Made by a program: the position numbers and the translations under genes. Below, piece by piece: positions 42,519-52,400 of a stretch of 64,000 nt of DNA. The stretch is taken from contig NZ_JAHKPS010000022.1 of the NCBI RefSeq assembly GCF_018860565.1, positions 111,058 to 175,057 of the forward strand. Direction: 5' to 3'. The notes below the pieces were generated by a model, which had not been told where the DNA came from, searched no databases, and worked only from the letters and a program-made list of their open reading frames with translations. How positions within the stretch are numbered: the stretch's first letter is position 1; the number at the start of each line of letters is the position of its first letter. Origin of the DNA: Winogradskyella psychrotolerans (GTDB lineage Bacteria; Bacteroidota; Bacteroidia; Flavobacteriales; Flavobacteriaceae).

Positions 42519-44369
42519 TTAAGCTTCTTCATTAGCCACTTTTTCTACATCAAAGGGTTTTCCCAGATACACCAACTTAAAATCTTGGCCTATTTCTGGC
42601 ACTTCCATATTATGAACTGAAATAATATGAAGTTCTCCTTCGTCATCCTTTAAAAACAACGGAATCATATATTTATCCTTACTCGCCATTTCCATAAGGC
42701 TTACATAATGTTCCTTATTATCTATTTCTATTTCTTGAATAGCTGGATATTTACGAGTTACCTCAGTTAAATTAATATAATCATCTGTTGGAGAAAACAA
42801 ACCTTCTTTTGGACTATTCTCTGGACTATTCATTTCGTCAGATGTCACCAACCTATACGATCCATTTTCTCCAAATTCTTTACTAAATTTTTCAATCACA
42901 TAGGCATTTATATCTGAATTTCCAGTCATTGCCATAATGTAACCAACGTCATTTAATTCAATATTATCCGAGAGCGTATCAGAGTATATATTAGTATTTA
43001 AAGCTTCTAGACCTAATTCGTGAGCCTTATCTATATTATTTTGATTGCTATCAATCAATACCACATGCCTTCCGTTAGATTCTAAATAATGACCTAGTAA
43101 TCGTGATAATTTTGAAGCTCCAACAATTAAAATACCATTAGATTTTGTTAAGAATACACCAACTAATCTTGCAAATAAACGCGCAGTTGTTGCGTTTAAT
43201 AACACCGTTCCTAAAACAATCATAAATACTAAAGGTGTAATATATTCTGCCCCCTCAACACCTTGTCTCATTAATTTACTTCCAAAAAGTGACGCAATAC
43301 CTGCGGCAACTATACCACGTGGTCCTACCCAACTTATAAACAGTTTTTCATTAAGATTAAGTTTAGAACCCTGAGTACTTACAAAAACAGCTAAAGGTCT
43401 AATTATAAAGACAACAGCAGCAAAAAGAATCGCCGTTTTCCATGTATAAAGCAACAATAAATCATCAATATCAATATTTGCAGCTAAGAGGATAAATAAT
43501 ATAGAAATTAATAATACACTTAGTGATTCTTTAAAATAAAGTAATTCTTTTAAGTTTTCTAACTTACTATTTCCTAACACCATTCCCATAACTACAACAG
43601 CTAATAAACCAGACTCGTGTGCAAATAATTCAGATTCTACAAAAACGAGTAATACAGTTGAAAGCGATACAACATTTAACAAATAATGAGGAATCAATTT
43701 TTTATTAATTGCAAAAGCCAAGGCATGGGCAAACGTAAAACCAAATGTGGTACCAAATAAAACAATTTTACCAAACTCCATTAAAGCTGTTTTAGTAAAA
43801 CCACTATCACCACCAACGCTTATAAATTCAAATACCAAAACGGCTACTAAGGCTCCAATAGGATCTATAAGAATACCTTCCCACTTTAAAACGGTAGATA
43901 CATCTTTTTTAAGAGGAATATTACGTAAAATAGGTGTAATTACTGTTGGTCCTGTAACTATAATAAGGCCTGCAAATAGAAAAGATAAATCCCAACTTAG
44001 ATTAAAAGTATAACGCGCTACTATACCAGCACCAAAAAACGTAATGGCAGAACCAACGGTAATTAATTTAGTAATTACAGGGCCTACATTCTTTATTTCG
44101 GCGCGTTTTAAGGTTAAACCTCCTTCAAATAAAATAATACTTATAGCAAGTGATACAAAATAATAAAGACTATCACCAGGAAATAAACCTTTGGTACCAT
44201 TCCAGATGGGTTCTATCCATTTAGAACCATCTTCGCTTAAAAATTCAGCAGCAATTGGTCCTACTAAAAGTCCGATTAAAATTAAGGGTAAAATTGCTGG
44301 TATTTTAAATTTCCAAGCAACCCATTGGGCTAATATTCCAAGAATTATTATTCCGGCTAGTTCTAACAT
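42519..44369 (-). CDS. monovalent cation:proton antiporter with TrkA-N domain (CPA family)
   Basis: The 616-residue protein has twelve to thirteen transmembrane helices over residues 1-400, with LLVGPIAAEFL early, LFEGGLTLKRAEIK (about 100-113), FAGLIIVTGPTVITPILRN (about 137-155) and SWVGPRGIVAAGIASLFGSKL (about 348-368). These are conserved in NhaP/CPA1-type antiporters. A Rossmann TrkA-N domain follows (about 415-520, GILIVGASKLSRLLGHYLES), then a C-terminal regulatory part. It should exchange Na+ or K+ for protons at the inner membrane, gated by a nucleotide bound to the TrkA domain. It is followed upstream by a DUF202 gene on the same strand, 82 bp away. Confidence 0.92.
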   Translation of the reverse strand: MLELAGIIILGILAQWVAWKFKIPAILPLILIGLLVGPIAAEFLSEDGSKWIEPIWNGTKGLFPGDSLYYFVSLAISIILFEGGLTLKRAEIKNVGPVITKLITVGSAITFFGAGIVARYTFNLSWDLSFLFAGLIIVTGPTVITPILRNIPLKKDVSTVLKWEGILIDPIGALVAVLVFEFISVGGDSGFTKTALMEFGKIVLFGTTFGFTFAHALAFAINKKLIPHYLLNVVSLSTVLLVFVESELFAHESGLLAVVVMGMVLGNSKLENLKELLYFKESLSVLLISILFILLAANIDIDDLLLLYTWKTAILFAAVVFIIRPLAVFVSTQGSKLNLNEKLFISWVGPRGIVAAGIASLFGSKLMRQGVEGAEYITPLVFMIVLGTVLLNATTARLFARLVGVFLTKSNGILIVGASKLSRLLGHYLESNGRHVVLIDSNQNNIDKAHELGLEALNTNIYSDTLSDNIELNDVGYIMAMTGNSDINAYVIEKFSKEFGENGSYRLVTSDEMNSPENSPKEGLFSPTDDYINLTEVTRKYPAIQEIEIDNKEHYVSLMEMASKDKYMIPLFLKDDEGELHIISVHNMEVPEIGQDFKLVYLGKPFDVEKVANEEA

Positions 44370-44451
44370 TTATTCTCTTTTTGTGTGAAAATACAAATTC
44401 TATTTTTATAGAAAGCTTATCATGAAATTATGAAAGGATTCTATACGAGAA

Positions 44452-44811
44452 TTATTGGTCGTTATCTTCTTGTTTTTCTTCCGATTTATAATACACACGT
44501 TTCAAACTCTTTTTTAATAATGTAAACCTATAAACACCTATGATAAAAAAGACCACACTAAATATTATAGCCGTGAGTGCTAAGTATTTAAAATTGGCAA
44601 ATTCTTTTAATTGATAAAGTGCAATAGCACCCAATAACAAGTATAATGAAGAACGAATATAAGATAAAAGTGTACGCTCATTAGCTAAACGTGTGCGTTC
44701 AATAGCTAAATAATCTCGTAAAATAACTTTTTGGTCGGGTTCAAAATCGCGTCCAAATCGTAAAAGTTTAATATTCTTAATTTTTAAAGGTGATTTTGAT
44801 GTGCGTTTCAT
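44452..44811 (-). CDS. DUF202 (YidH-like) membrane protein
   Basis: This 119-residue protein has the DUF202 opening block LRDYLAIERTRLANERTLLSYIRSSL (residues about 25-50), followed by two hydrophobic helices (about 52-68 and 74-95) and a charged C-terminus. Such small inner-membrane proteins are widespread, and their role is not established. It is probably transcribed with the antiporter gene, 82 bp downstream of it. The basic N-terminus (KRTSKSPLKIKNIK) is probably cytoplasmic. Confidence 0.85.
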   Translation of the reverse strand: MKRTSKSPLKIKNIKLLRFGRDFEPDQKVILRDYLAIERTRLANERTLLSYIRSSLYLLLGAIALYQLKEFANFKYLALTAIIFSVVFFIIGVYRFTLLKKSLKRVYYKSEEKQEDNDQ

Positions 44812-44967
44812 TAAAACTTCATTTTCTCAATCTAAATGTAATTATTTTTTAGAACAGCCAAAAGCCACATTCTTCTTATTTGTTAAATATCCTCTAATTT
44901 ATTAAGACTAACAACAATTAGTTTTAAAGCTTTTAGTAATTTGCAAGACTATATAAAAATTTCGCAA

Positions 44968-45828
44968 ATGCAATTATATCCAATTCAATCCGGAAATTTT
45001 AAACTCGATGGAGGAGCCATGTTTGGTGTTGTACCAAAATCTTTATGGCAACTTACCAATCCTGCTGATAACAACAACATGATAGATATTGCTGCACGTT
45101 GCTTGTTAATTGAAGATGGCAATCGCCTTATTTTAATAGATACAGGAATGGGCAACAAACAGAGTGATAAATTCTACGGTTATTATTTTCTTTATGGAGA
45201 TGATAGTATAGATAAATCATTAGCTGCTCATGGATTTCATCGTGATGATATTACCGATGTTTTTATGACCCACCTTCATTTTGATCATTGTGGAGGTAGT
45301 ATTCAATGGAATAAAGACCGAACAGGTTACGAACCCGCTTTTAAAAATGCGCACTTTTGGAGTAATGCAGACCATTGGAAATGGGCAACAGAACCTAACA
45401 GACGTGAAGTTGCTTCGTTTTTAAAAGAAAACATTTTACCAATGGAACAAAGTGGTCAATTAAAGTTTACTTCTGTCCCAGACAATCCTATTCTAAAAAA
45501 TTCCGAATTAGGCTTTGATATTTTCTTTGCCAATGGACATACCGATAAACAAATGATTCCGATGATACAATACAAAGGAAAAACCATTTGTTTTATGGCA
45601 GATTTATTGCCAACAGTAGGTCATTTACCATTACCTTTTGTAATGGGTTATGATACCAGACCTTTATTAACTCTTGACGAAAAAGAATTGTTTTTAAATA
45701 TGGCTGCAGACAACAACTTCTACTTGTTTTTAGAACACGATGCACATAACGAAATTATAACCGTAAAACATACTGAAAAAGGAGTACGACTAAACGAAAC
45801 TTTTACAACAAACACACTATTTAACTAA
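44968..45828 (+). CDS. metallo-beta-lactamase-fold hydrolase
   Basis: The ATG at 44968 gives 286 residues starting MQLYPIQSGNFKLDGGAMFG, the usual opening for this branch; an in-frame TTG at 44941 adds only nine residues. The metal-binding motif is MTHLHFDHCGG (HxHxDH), with a further His in FFANGHTDKQM, an Asp in CFMADLLPT and a late His in FLEHDAHN. This is the complete ligand set of the glyoxalase II/AHL-lactonase-like superfamily. No signal peptide is seen, so it is cytoplasmic. The substrate is not known; an AHL-lactonase role should not be assumed. Confidence 0.9.
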   Translation: MQLYPIQSGNFKLDGGAMFGVVPKSLWQLTNPADNNNMIDIAARCLLIEDGNRLILIDTGMGNKQSDKFYGYYFLYGDDSIDKSLAAHGFHRDDITDVFMTHLHFDHCGGSIQWNKDRTGYEPAFKNAHFWSNADHWKWATEPNRREVASFLKENILPMEQSGQLKFTSVPDNPILKNSELGFDIFFANGHTDKQMIPMIQYKGKTICFMADLLPTVGHLPLPFVMGYDTRPLLTLDEKELFLNMAADNNFYLFLEHDAHNEIITVKHTEKGVRLNETFTTNTLFN

Positions 45829-45850
45829 AACACACATGCAATAAGCACCT

Positions 45851-45882
45851 CATAAACATTACCACATAAAGAAATGTTTATG
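45851..45882. promoter_or_regulatory. inverted repeat upstream of the S8 peptidase gene
   Basis: CATAAACATT (45851-45860) and its perfect complement AATGTTTATG (45873-45882) flank a 12-nt loop. No T-run follows on the plus strand, so it is as likely a regulatory site or leader hairpin as a terminator for the gene ending at 45828. Confidence 0.4.
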
Positions 45883-45928
45883 AATTGTAAATGGTAAGTG
45901 ACAAATCAATAACAATAAACAAGAACAC

Positions 45929-47533
45929 ATGAAATTTAATTACAGATTAATAGCCTATTTAGGATTTTCCGCAACACTTTTTTTAGGATGTGGTAGTACA
46001 GGAGAAATTCTTTCTACACCAATCGAAAACATAGACAGCTCACCTTTAAAAGTTACAGCATTAACTGATGCAGAGAAAAAAAATTGGGGACACCTAGACC
46101 TTGTAAAAGACACTATTCCTGGTATGAGTGTTGACAAGGCTTACACTGAAATCATTAAAAATAAAAAAGGACAAAAAGTTATTGTTGCAGTAATTGATTC
46201 TGGAATTGATATTGATCACGAAGATTTAAGAAACGTACTTTGGACCAATGAAGATGAAATACCAAATAATGGAAAAGACGATGATAATAATGGCTATATA
46301 GACGATGTACACGGTTGGAATTTCTTAGGAGATGCTTACGATGAACAATTAGAATATGTACGTATTTTAGCCTCTGGAGATGCTTCAAACCCAAGTTACG
46401 AAGCAGCAAAAGCTAAATATGAAGAAGATTACCAATTGTGGTTAGGACGTAAAACACAATACGATCAATTTGCACAAGCTATAAATGGTGCTGACGAAAC
46501 TTTAACTAAGCACTTAGGGAAAAGTGATTACACAATTGATGAAATTAATGCTATTAAAACAGAAGATCAAGCACTGTCTCAAGCGATTCAAATTGCAAAT
46601 CAAATGAACAGTAATGGATTATCATTAGCTGAAGCAAAAAAAGAAATTAATAACGGTTTAGAAAGTATTAACGAACGTTTAAACTTTAATTTAAATAAAA
46701 ACTTTTCGGGTCGTACAACAGGAGATGATATCAATGATTTTTCTGAAATAGGTTACGGAAACGGAAACGTAAAACCGGTAAAAAAATCGGAATCTCATGG
46801 TACTCACGTTGCTGGTATTATTGCTGCAGAACGCAACAATGGAAAAGGAGCTAATGGCGTAGCAAATAATGTTGAAATTATGTCTCTTAGAGCTGTACCT
46901 AATGGAGATGAATACGACAAAGATGTAGCTTTAGCTATAAGATATGCTGTAGATAATGGAGCAAAAGTAATTAATGGTAGTTTTGGAAAATCGTTTTCTC
47001 CACATGCAGATAAAGTGAGAGAAGCTATAAAATACGCATCAGATAATGATGTCATATTTGTACATGCAGCTGGTAACTCTAGTGAAAATGTAGACGTAGC
47101 ACCTAATTTTCCAGATGATAATGTTGATTTTGTTGAAATATCAAATACTTATATTAGAGTTGGTTCTTTAACATCTAAATACGGATCTAAAATCGTTTCT
47201 GGTTTCTCTAATTATGGAAAAAAGAATGTAGATGTTTTTGCACCTGGTTCTGACATTTATTCTACAACTCCAGAAAATGAATATAAGCCAAATAGTGGAA
47301 CATCAATGGCATCTCCTGCGGTTGCTGGCGTTGCTGCTTTAGTACGTTCTTACTATCCAAAATTATCTGCTGCACAAGTTAAACAAGTGATTTTAGAGTC
47401 TGGATTACCATTAACAACTAAAGTCGTTGTGGGGGGAGATGCTTCTAACGTTAAGTCTTTTTCAGATATATCAAAATCTGGCAGAATAGTTAATGCTTAC
47501 AACGCATTAATTATGGCTTCTAAATTAAAATAA
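45929..47533 (+). CDS. S8 subtilisin-like serine protease, lipoprotein
   Basis: This 534-residue protein has a lipobox (FLGC, Cys21). The catalytic triad is visible: Asp90 in VAVIDSGIDIDHEDL, His290 in ESHGTHVAGIIAA and Ser459 in NSGTSMASPAVAG, with the oxyanion Asn in HAAGNSS (about 383). About 200 residues lie between Asp and His, whereas subtilisins usually have 30-70. The extra part (about 135-285) is helical and charged. The domain ends at ALIMASKLK without a T9SS sorting domain, in line with lipid anchoring. The M1 peptidase gene starts 2 bp after the stop, so both are one operon. Confidence 0.93.
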   Translation: MKFNYRLIAYLGFSATLFLGCGSTGEILSTPIENIDSSPLKVTALTDAEKKNWGHLDLVKDTIPGMSVDKAYTEIIKNKKGQKVIVAVIDSGIDIDHEDLRNVLWTNEDEIPNNGKDDDNNGYIDDVHGWNFLGDAYDEQLEYVRILASGDASNPSYEAAKAKYEEDYQLWLGRKTQYDQFAQAINGADETLTKHLGKSDYTIDEINAIKTEDQALSQAIQIANQMNSNGLSLAEAKKEINNGLESINERLNFNLNKNFSGRTTGDDINDFSEIGYGNGNVKPVKKSESHGTHVAGIIAAERNNGKGANGVANNVEIMSLRAVPNGDEYDKDVALAIRYAVDNGAKVINGSFGKSFSPHADKVREAIKYASDNDVIFVHAAGNSSENVDVAPNFPDDNVDFVEISNTYIRVGSLTSKYGSKIVSGFSNYGKKNVDVFAPGSDIYSTTPENEYKPNSGTSMASPAVAGVAALVRSYYPKLSAAQVKQVILESGLPLTTKVVVGGDASNVKSFSDISKSGRIVNAYNALIMASKLK

Positions 47534-47535
47534 AC

Positions 47536-49338
47536 ATGAAGAATTTTTTATTAAGCTTTTTTGTTATTGCATTAGTCTTTTCTTGTGGCGCCACAGGAAA
47601 AACAGTGCAAGATTCTAATCCAATAAAAGCTTCTACAAATAGCTATTGGCAACAACATGTAGATTATACTATGGAAATTAACATGAATGTCAATAACTAT
47701 CAGTATAAAGGTAAGCAAAAGCTAGTGTACACTAATAACTCGCCAGATGTATTAAATCACGTGTATTACCATTTATATTTTAATGCCTTTCAACCTGGTA
47801 GTGAAATGGATGTTCGCTCACGTACTATTAACGATCCAGATCCTAGAGTTGGTGATCGTATTAGTAAACTTCAACCTAATGAAATTGGATATATAAAAGT
47901 CAATTCATTATTACAAAACGGAAAAGCTATTTCTTACGAAACTGTTGGTACTGTTTTAGAAGTAAAGTTAAATCAACCTATTCAACCTGGAGAAAAAGTG
48001 ACGTTTGATATGGATTTTGATGCCCAAGTCCCAGTTCAAATTCGTCGTTCTGGTAGAAATAATAAAGAAGGTGTTGCCTTATCCATGTCACAATGGTATC
48101 CTAAGTTAGCAGAATATGATGATGAAGGTTGGCATGCCGATCCTTACATAGGAAGAGAATTTCATGGTGTTTGGGGAGACTTTGATGTAAAGTTAACTAT
48201 TGATGCAGCTTATGTCGTTGGTGGTACAGGCTATTTACAAGGCGAACCAACTTTAAAATCTGGAAAGAAAACCCATCATTTTAAAGCGCCAAAAGTGCAT
48301 GATTTTACTTGGGCTGCAGATCCAGATTATATTCACGATACGTTACAAATGCCAAATGGACCATTGCTTCATTTTTACTATAAGAAAACATTAAAGCAAA
48401 ATTATTTAGACAACTGGAAAAAGTTACAATCTGATACTGCTTTATTAATGGATTTCTTTAACGAAAACATTGGAGACTATCCTTACGATCAATACTCTGT
48501 AATCCAAGGAGGAGATGGAGGTATGGAATATGCTATGTGTACATTAATTACAGGTGAACGTAAATATGGAAGCTTATTAGGTGTAACAGCACACGAGTTA
48601 GCTCACAAATGGTTTCAATTTTTATTAGCTAGCAACGAATCTAAACACGAGTGGATGGATGAAGGTTTTACAAGTTATATTTCTAATTTAGCTATGAATT
48701 CTCTTAGTGAAAATAAGAAATCTAATCCGCTTTATGGATCTTACAGAGGGTATTTAGCTTTAGCAAATTCTGGAGTTGAACAACCTTTAACAACACACTC
48801 TGATCGTTATGCATTAAATGGAGTTTATGGTGCGGCAGCTTATAGTAAAGGTGCTGTATTTTTAGCACAATTAGGCTATGTTATAGGAGAAGACAACTTA
48901 GATAAAACCATCAAAAAGTATTTTGAAGATTTTAAGTTTAAACACCCGAAACCATTTGATATTATAAGAACAGCCGAACGCATCACAGATTTAGAACTAG
49001 ATTGGTATTTTATAGATTTTGCTCAAACTACAAATACAATAGATTATGGAGTAAAAACTGTAGAAGGAAAAACAATCACTTTAGAGCGTATTGGTCTTAT
49101 GCCAATGCCTATAGATCTATCTGTAACTTATACAGATGGTTCAACAGAAGAATTTTATATTCCGCTACAAATGATGCGTGGAGAAAAGCCTACCTCAGCA
49201 ACTATTATTAAAGATTGGGCCTGGGCAATACCAACCTATTCATTTGAAGCTAAAAAGGCCGTAAAATCGGTTGAGATTGATGCTTCTCAGATGATGGCAG
49301 ATGTTAATCCTAAGAATAACACAATTACCAAGGAGTAA
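47536..49338 (+). CDS. M1 family zinc aminopeptidase, lipoprotein
   Basis: The 600-residue protein has a lipobox (FSC, Cys17-18). It has the M1 beta-saddle N-terminal domain, the exopeptidase block GGMEYAM (about residues 328-334) and the zinc motif HELAHKWF (353-360) with the third ligand Glu376 in MDEGFTSY. A Tyr in ALNGVYGAAAYSKGA (about 435-450) is placed for transition-state stabilisation. The C-terminal part is shorter than in large M1 enzymes. It should release N-terminal residues from peptides in the periplasm or at the surface, perhaps acting on fragments made by the co-transcribed S8 protease. Confidence 0.94.
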   Translation: MKNFLLSFFVIALVFSCGATGKTVQDSNPIKASTNSYWQQHVDYTMEINMNVNNYQYKGKQKLVYTNNSPDVLNHVYYHLYFNAFQPGSEMDVRSRTINDPDPRVGDRISKLQPNEIGYIKVNSLLQNGKAISYETVGTVLEVKLNQPIQPGEKVTFDMDFDAQVPVQIRRSGRNNKEGVALSMSQWYPKLAEYDDEGWHADPYIGREFHGVWGDFDVKLTIDAAYVVGGTGYLQGEPTLKSGKKTHHFKAPKVHDFTWAADPDYIHDTLQMPNGPLLHFYYKKTLKQNYLDNWKKLQSDTALLMDFFNENIGDYPYDQYSVIQGGDGGMEYAMCTLITGERKYGSLLGVTAHELAHKWFQFLLASNESKHEWMDEGFTSYISNLAMNSLSENKKSNPLYGSYRGYLALANSGVEQPLTTHSDRYALNGVYGAAAYSKGAVFLAQLGYVIGEDNLDKTIKKYFEDFKFKHPKPFDIIRTAERITDLELDWYFIDFAQTTNTIDYGVKTVEGKTITLERIGLMPMPIDLSVTYTDGSTEEFYIPLQMMRGEKPTSATIIKDWAWAIPTYSFEAKKAVKSVEIDASQMMADVNPKNNTITKE

Positions 49339-49362
49339 CTTAAGTACTTTAATATACATTAT

Positions 49363-49394
49363 AAAAAAAGCGCAACAAAAGTTGCGCTTTTTCT
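49363..49394. terminator. bidirectional intrinsic terminator
   Basis: AAAAAGCGCAAC (49365-49376) and GTTGCGCTTTTT (49381-49392) form a perfect 12-bp stem with an AAAA loop. It serves both the M1 peptidase gene and the convergent T9SS metalloprotease gene. Confidence 0.92.
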
Positions 49395-49415
49395 TTATAA
49401 ATTAAGTTAGTGTAC

Positions 49416-52400
49416 TTATTTTTTTATCACTTTATAAATATTAAATTGCTGGTTAGACCAAACTTTTACAAAATAAGTTCCAACGTCTAAAGGTGACATA
49501 TCCAATTGGTTTTTAGTGTTTTTTGAAGTGATAAACATTAATTTTTGTCCTAATATTGAGAACACCTCAATAGACTCAATAGGTATTGCCGAATTAATGT
49601 TTAATACAGATTCTGTAGGATTAGGAAATATCTCAATTCCTTCAAGTTCATTCTCTTTCACATTTAAGTTTTCCCAAACAATGGTTTCAATATTAGAAGC
49701 TTCAGATTCTCCTTCACTAAATACAGAAGTGATATAGTAATTGTAAGTACCAAAACTTGGAAGCATATCTATATATGTTGTTTCGGTTGTTGATGCTAAA
49801 AATTCGTTATTTCTATAAATGTTATACTCTAAAAAGCCAAATGCTGTTGATGTAATTGTTGATGTTATAGAAATATCCTCATTAACATTTGTATTAACCC
49901 ATCCTAAACTAGATAAGTTTCCAATGACATAGCTAGTATAGTTAGAGTCTACTATTTTATCAGCATACCAACAACCATCGTTATCATTTGTTCCTTCCAT
50001 ATAATTTCCTGTTATAACACCTGAGTATTGAAAACCTACATCATAAGTCCATGTTATTTGATTACCATTTATTTCCCATGTGCCATAGTTACTTTCCGAT
50101 GGAATAAAAAAGGTGTAATCTTCATAAAAAATAATTTCTATCTGAGAATAACTATTATTACAATCGTGATTAAAGTTTAACAACCAACTACCCGTAAAAT
50201 TTGCAATTGCTCCCCAATTTAAAGTCACTTCACCTTGTAATTCATCTGTGAGTTCAGCAACTAAAATACCTGGGGTTGTAATATCTTGGGTTGTAAATGT
50301 TACTGGTCCAATCCAATTGCTATCTTCTTCACTTGAATTTATACCACAATTTCCACGAATATAAATATCGTAAGTAGTGTCCAGGTCTAAGTTATCTAAA
50401 GTATATGGACTTGCATTTAATATTAAACTAGTGCCATCGCCTTGGGTAAAACCTAATGGTCCATATTCTATTTCCCACGTTATTTCACTACCTCCAGCAA
50501 TCCAACTTAGGTCTGCAGAACTCAAAGACACATTCTCTACTAAAAAATCAGATAAATCAGGACAAATAATAGTCTCACAAATCACCGTAGCATCCCAACC
50601 ACTGCGCGTAACACTTCCATCTGAAGTAAATCTAAATGTTAAAGCTCCTGAAGGATTATTGGAAGTAAACGAATCTGGAATTGTAGAACCATTGTACTGC
50701 CCAAGAAAAGGAGCATTAATGTCTAAACCATCGTAAACTCTTAAGTAGTCACAACAGTTTTCTAATTGAAATGAATTAAAGCTAACTGTTACACTATTAT
50801 AACCTGCAGAAGGAGTAATAACTGTTGTAATGTCTTCTCCACTTTGGTAGTTCCAATTTGCTCCTCCTGAATCATAAAAATGATCTCCACCACAAAAATC
50901 TGACATCGATGTAAAAGTTACTGGTCCTACCCAATTACTATCATCTTCACCTGAGTTTGCACCACAATTGGCTCTAATATAAACATCATAACTAGTAGAC
51001 GCATTTAAACCTGTTAAAGTTGTTGGATTAATACTTGTATTTATAAGAGTTCCTGTTCCTTGAGAGAAACCTGTTAAACCGTATTCAAACTCCCAAGTTG
51101 TTTCATTACCAATAGCTGTCCAACTTAAATCGGCTGAATTGAACATCAAATTACTCACGATTAAGTCTATAGGATCTGGACATGTGATAAATTGACATGT
51201 AACCGTAGCATCCCAACCACTGCCTGTAACACTTTCATCTGAGAAAAACACAAATGTTAAAGTTCCTGAAGAATGTGACGAAGTAAAAGTTCCAGGGTTT
51301 GCAGTTCCTGTAAATTGCCCTAAAAATGACGCATTTATATCTGGGCCATCATAGATATATAAATAATCGTAACTATTTTCTAATTGAAACTCGTTAAAAG
51401 TAACGGTAACGCTATTATTTCCGGCAGAGGGTGCTATAACCGTAGTAATATATTCTCCACTTGAATAATCACCATCTAAACCACCAGAATCATAAAAATG
51501 ATCTCCATTACAAAAATTAGCTGCTGTAGTAAAACTTAAAGGACCTATCCAAGCACTATTATTATCATCTCCACATTCAGATCTTACATATATATCATAA
51601 ATTGTAAACGAGTTTAAACCACTTATGCTATATGGATTATTAGAAGTTAAAACACCAACACCTGTTGGTAAATCGCCACCCTCAACAATCTCTATTTCCC
51701 ATGTTGTGGCATTACCGTTTTCTAGCCAACTAACTTCAACAGAATCTGACATGATATCAGTTATAAGTATATTACTAGGGGCAACACAAAGCGTAATAAA
51801 TTCGTTAACATTAGAATAGTCGCTTATTCCACAATCATTTACACTTTTAACTCGCCAGTAATAAACCGTACTGTAATCTAATCCTAAGACATTGTATGAA
51901 TTAATTAGAGTAGTTTCGGATAAAACTATTGTATTAAAACTAGGATCTAATGCTATATCAATGTTATAACTAGAGGCATTAATGTCTTCTTGCCACGTAA
52001 AAATGCTATTAACATCTACAGTGGTTTCATTATTCTCTGGAAATTGAAGCGAAGGTGCTAATAAATTAACATCATAGAGTTCTAATGTAATTATGGAGTT
52101 CTTTTGTGCAGAATCTGAAGTTCCGTTTATTGTTATATCATAAGAACCATTAGCAACTAACGCCGTATTACTTATAGTAATTTGTATATTAGTATTGTTA
52201 CCTGATGCAGACGATTGGCTAAAAGTAGCTGTTACACCTGCCGGAAGATTTAGTGCTGAAAAAACAGTAGTTTCATTAAATCCTAGAAAGGTGTTATATG
52301 TAAAATTATAAACGGCATCGTTTGGTTTACAAACCGTCATATTTGATTCTGTAAAATTCATTACAAATTCAGATGCTTGTACTTCAAAATTAGAACTATT

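Noticed and set aside
44941..44967. TTG start for the metallo-beta-lactamase-fold protein
   Set aside because: The family typically begins at the residues encoded from the ATG at 44968.
44968..45828. Quorum-quenching AHL lactonase
   Set aside because: Only the general HxHxDH metal set is visible, which is shared by many hydrolases. No lactonase-specific feature can be claimed.
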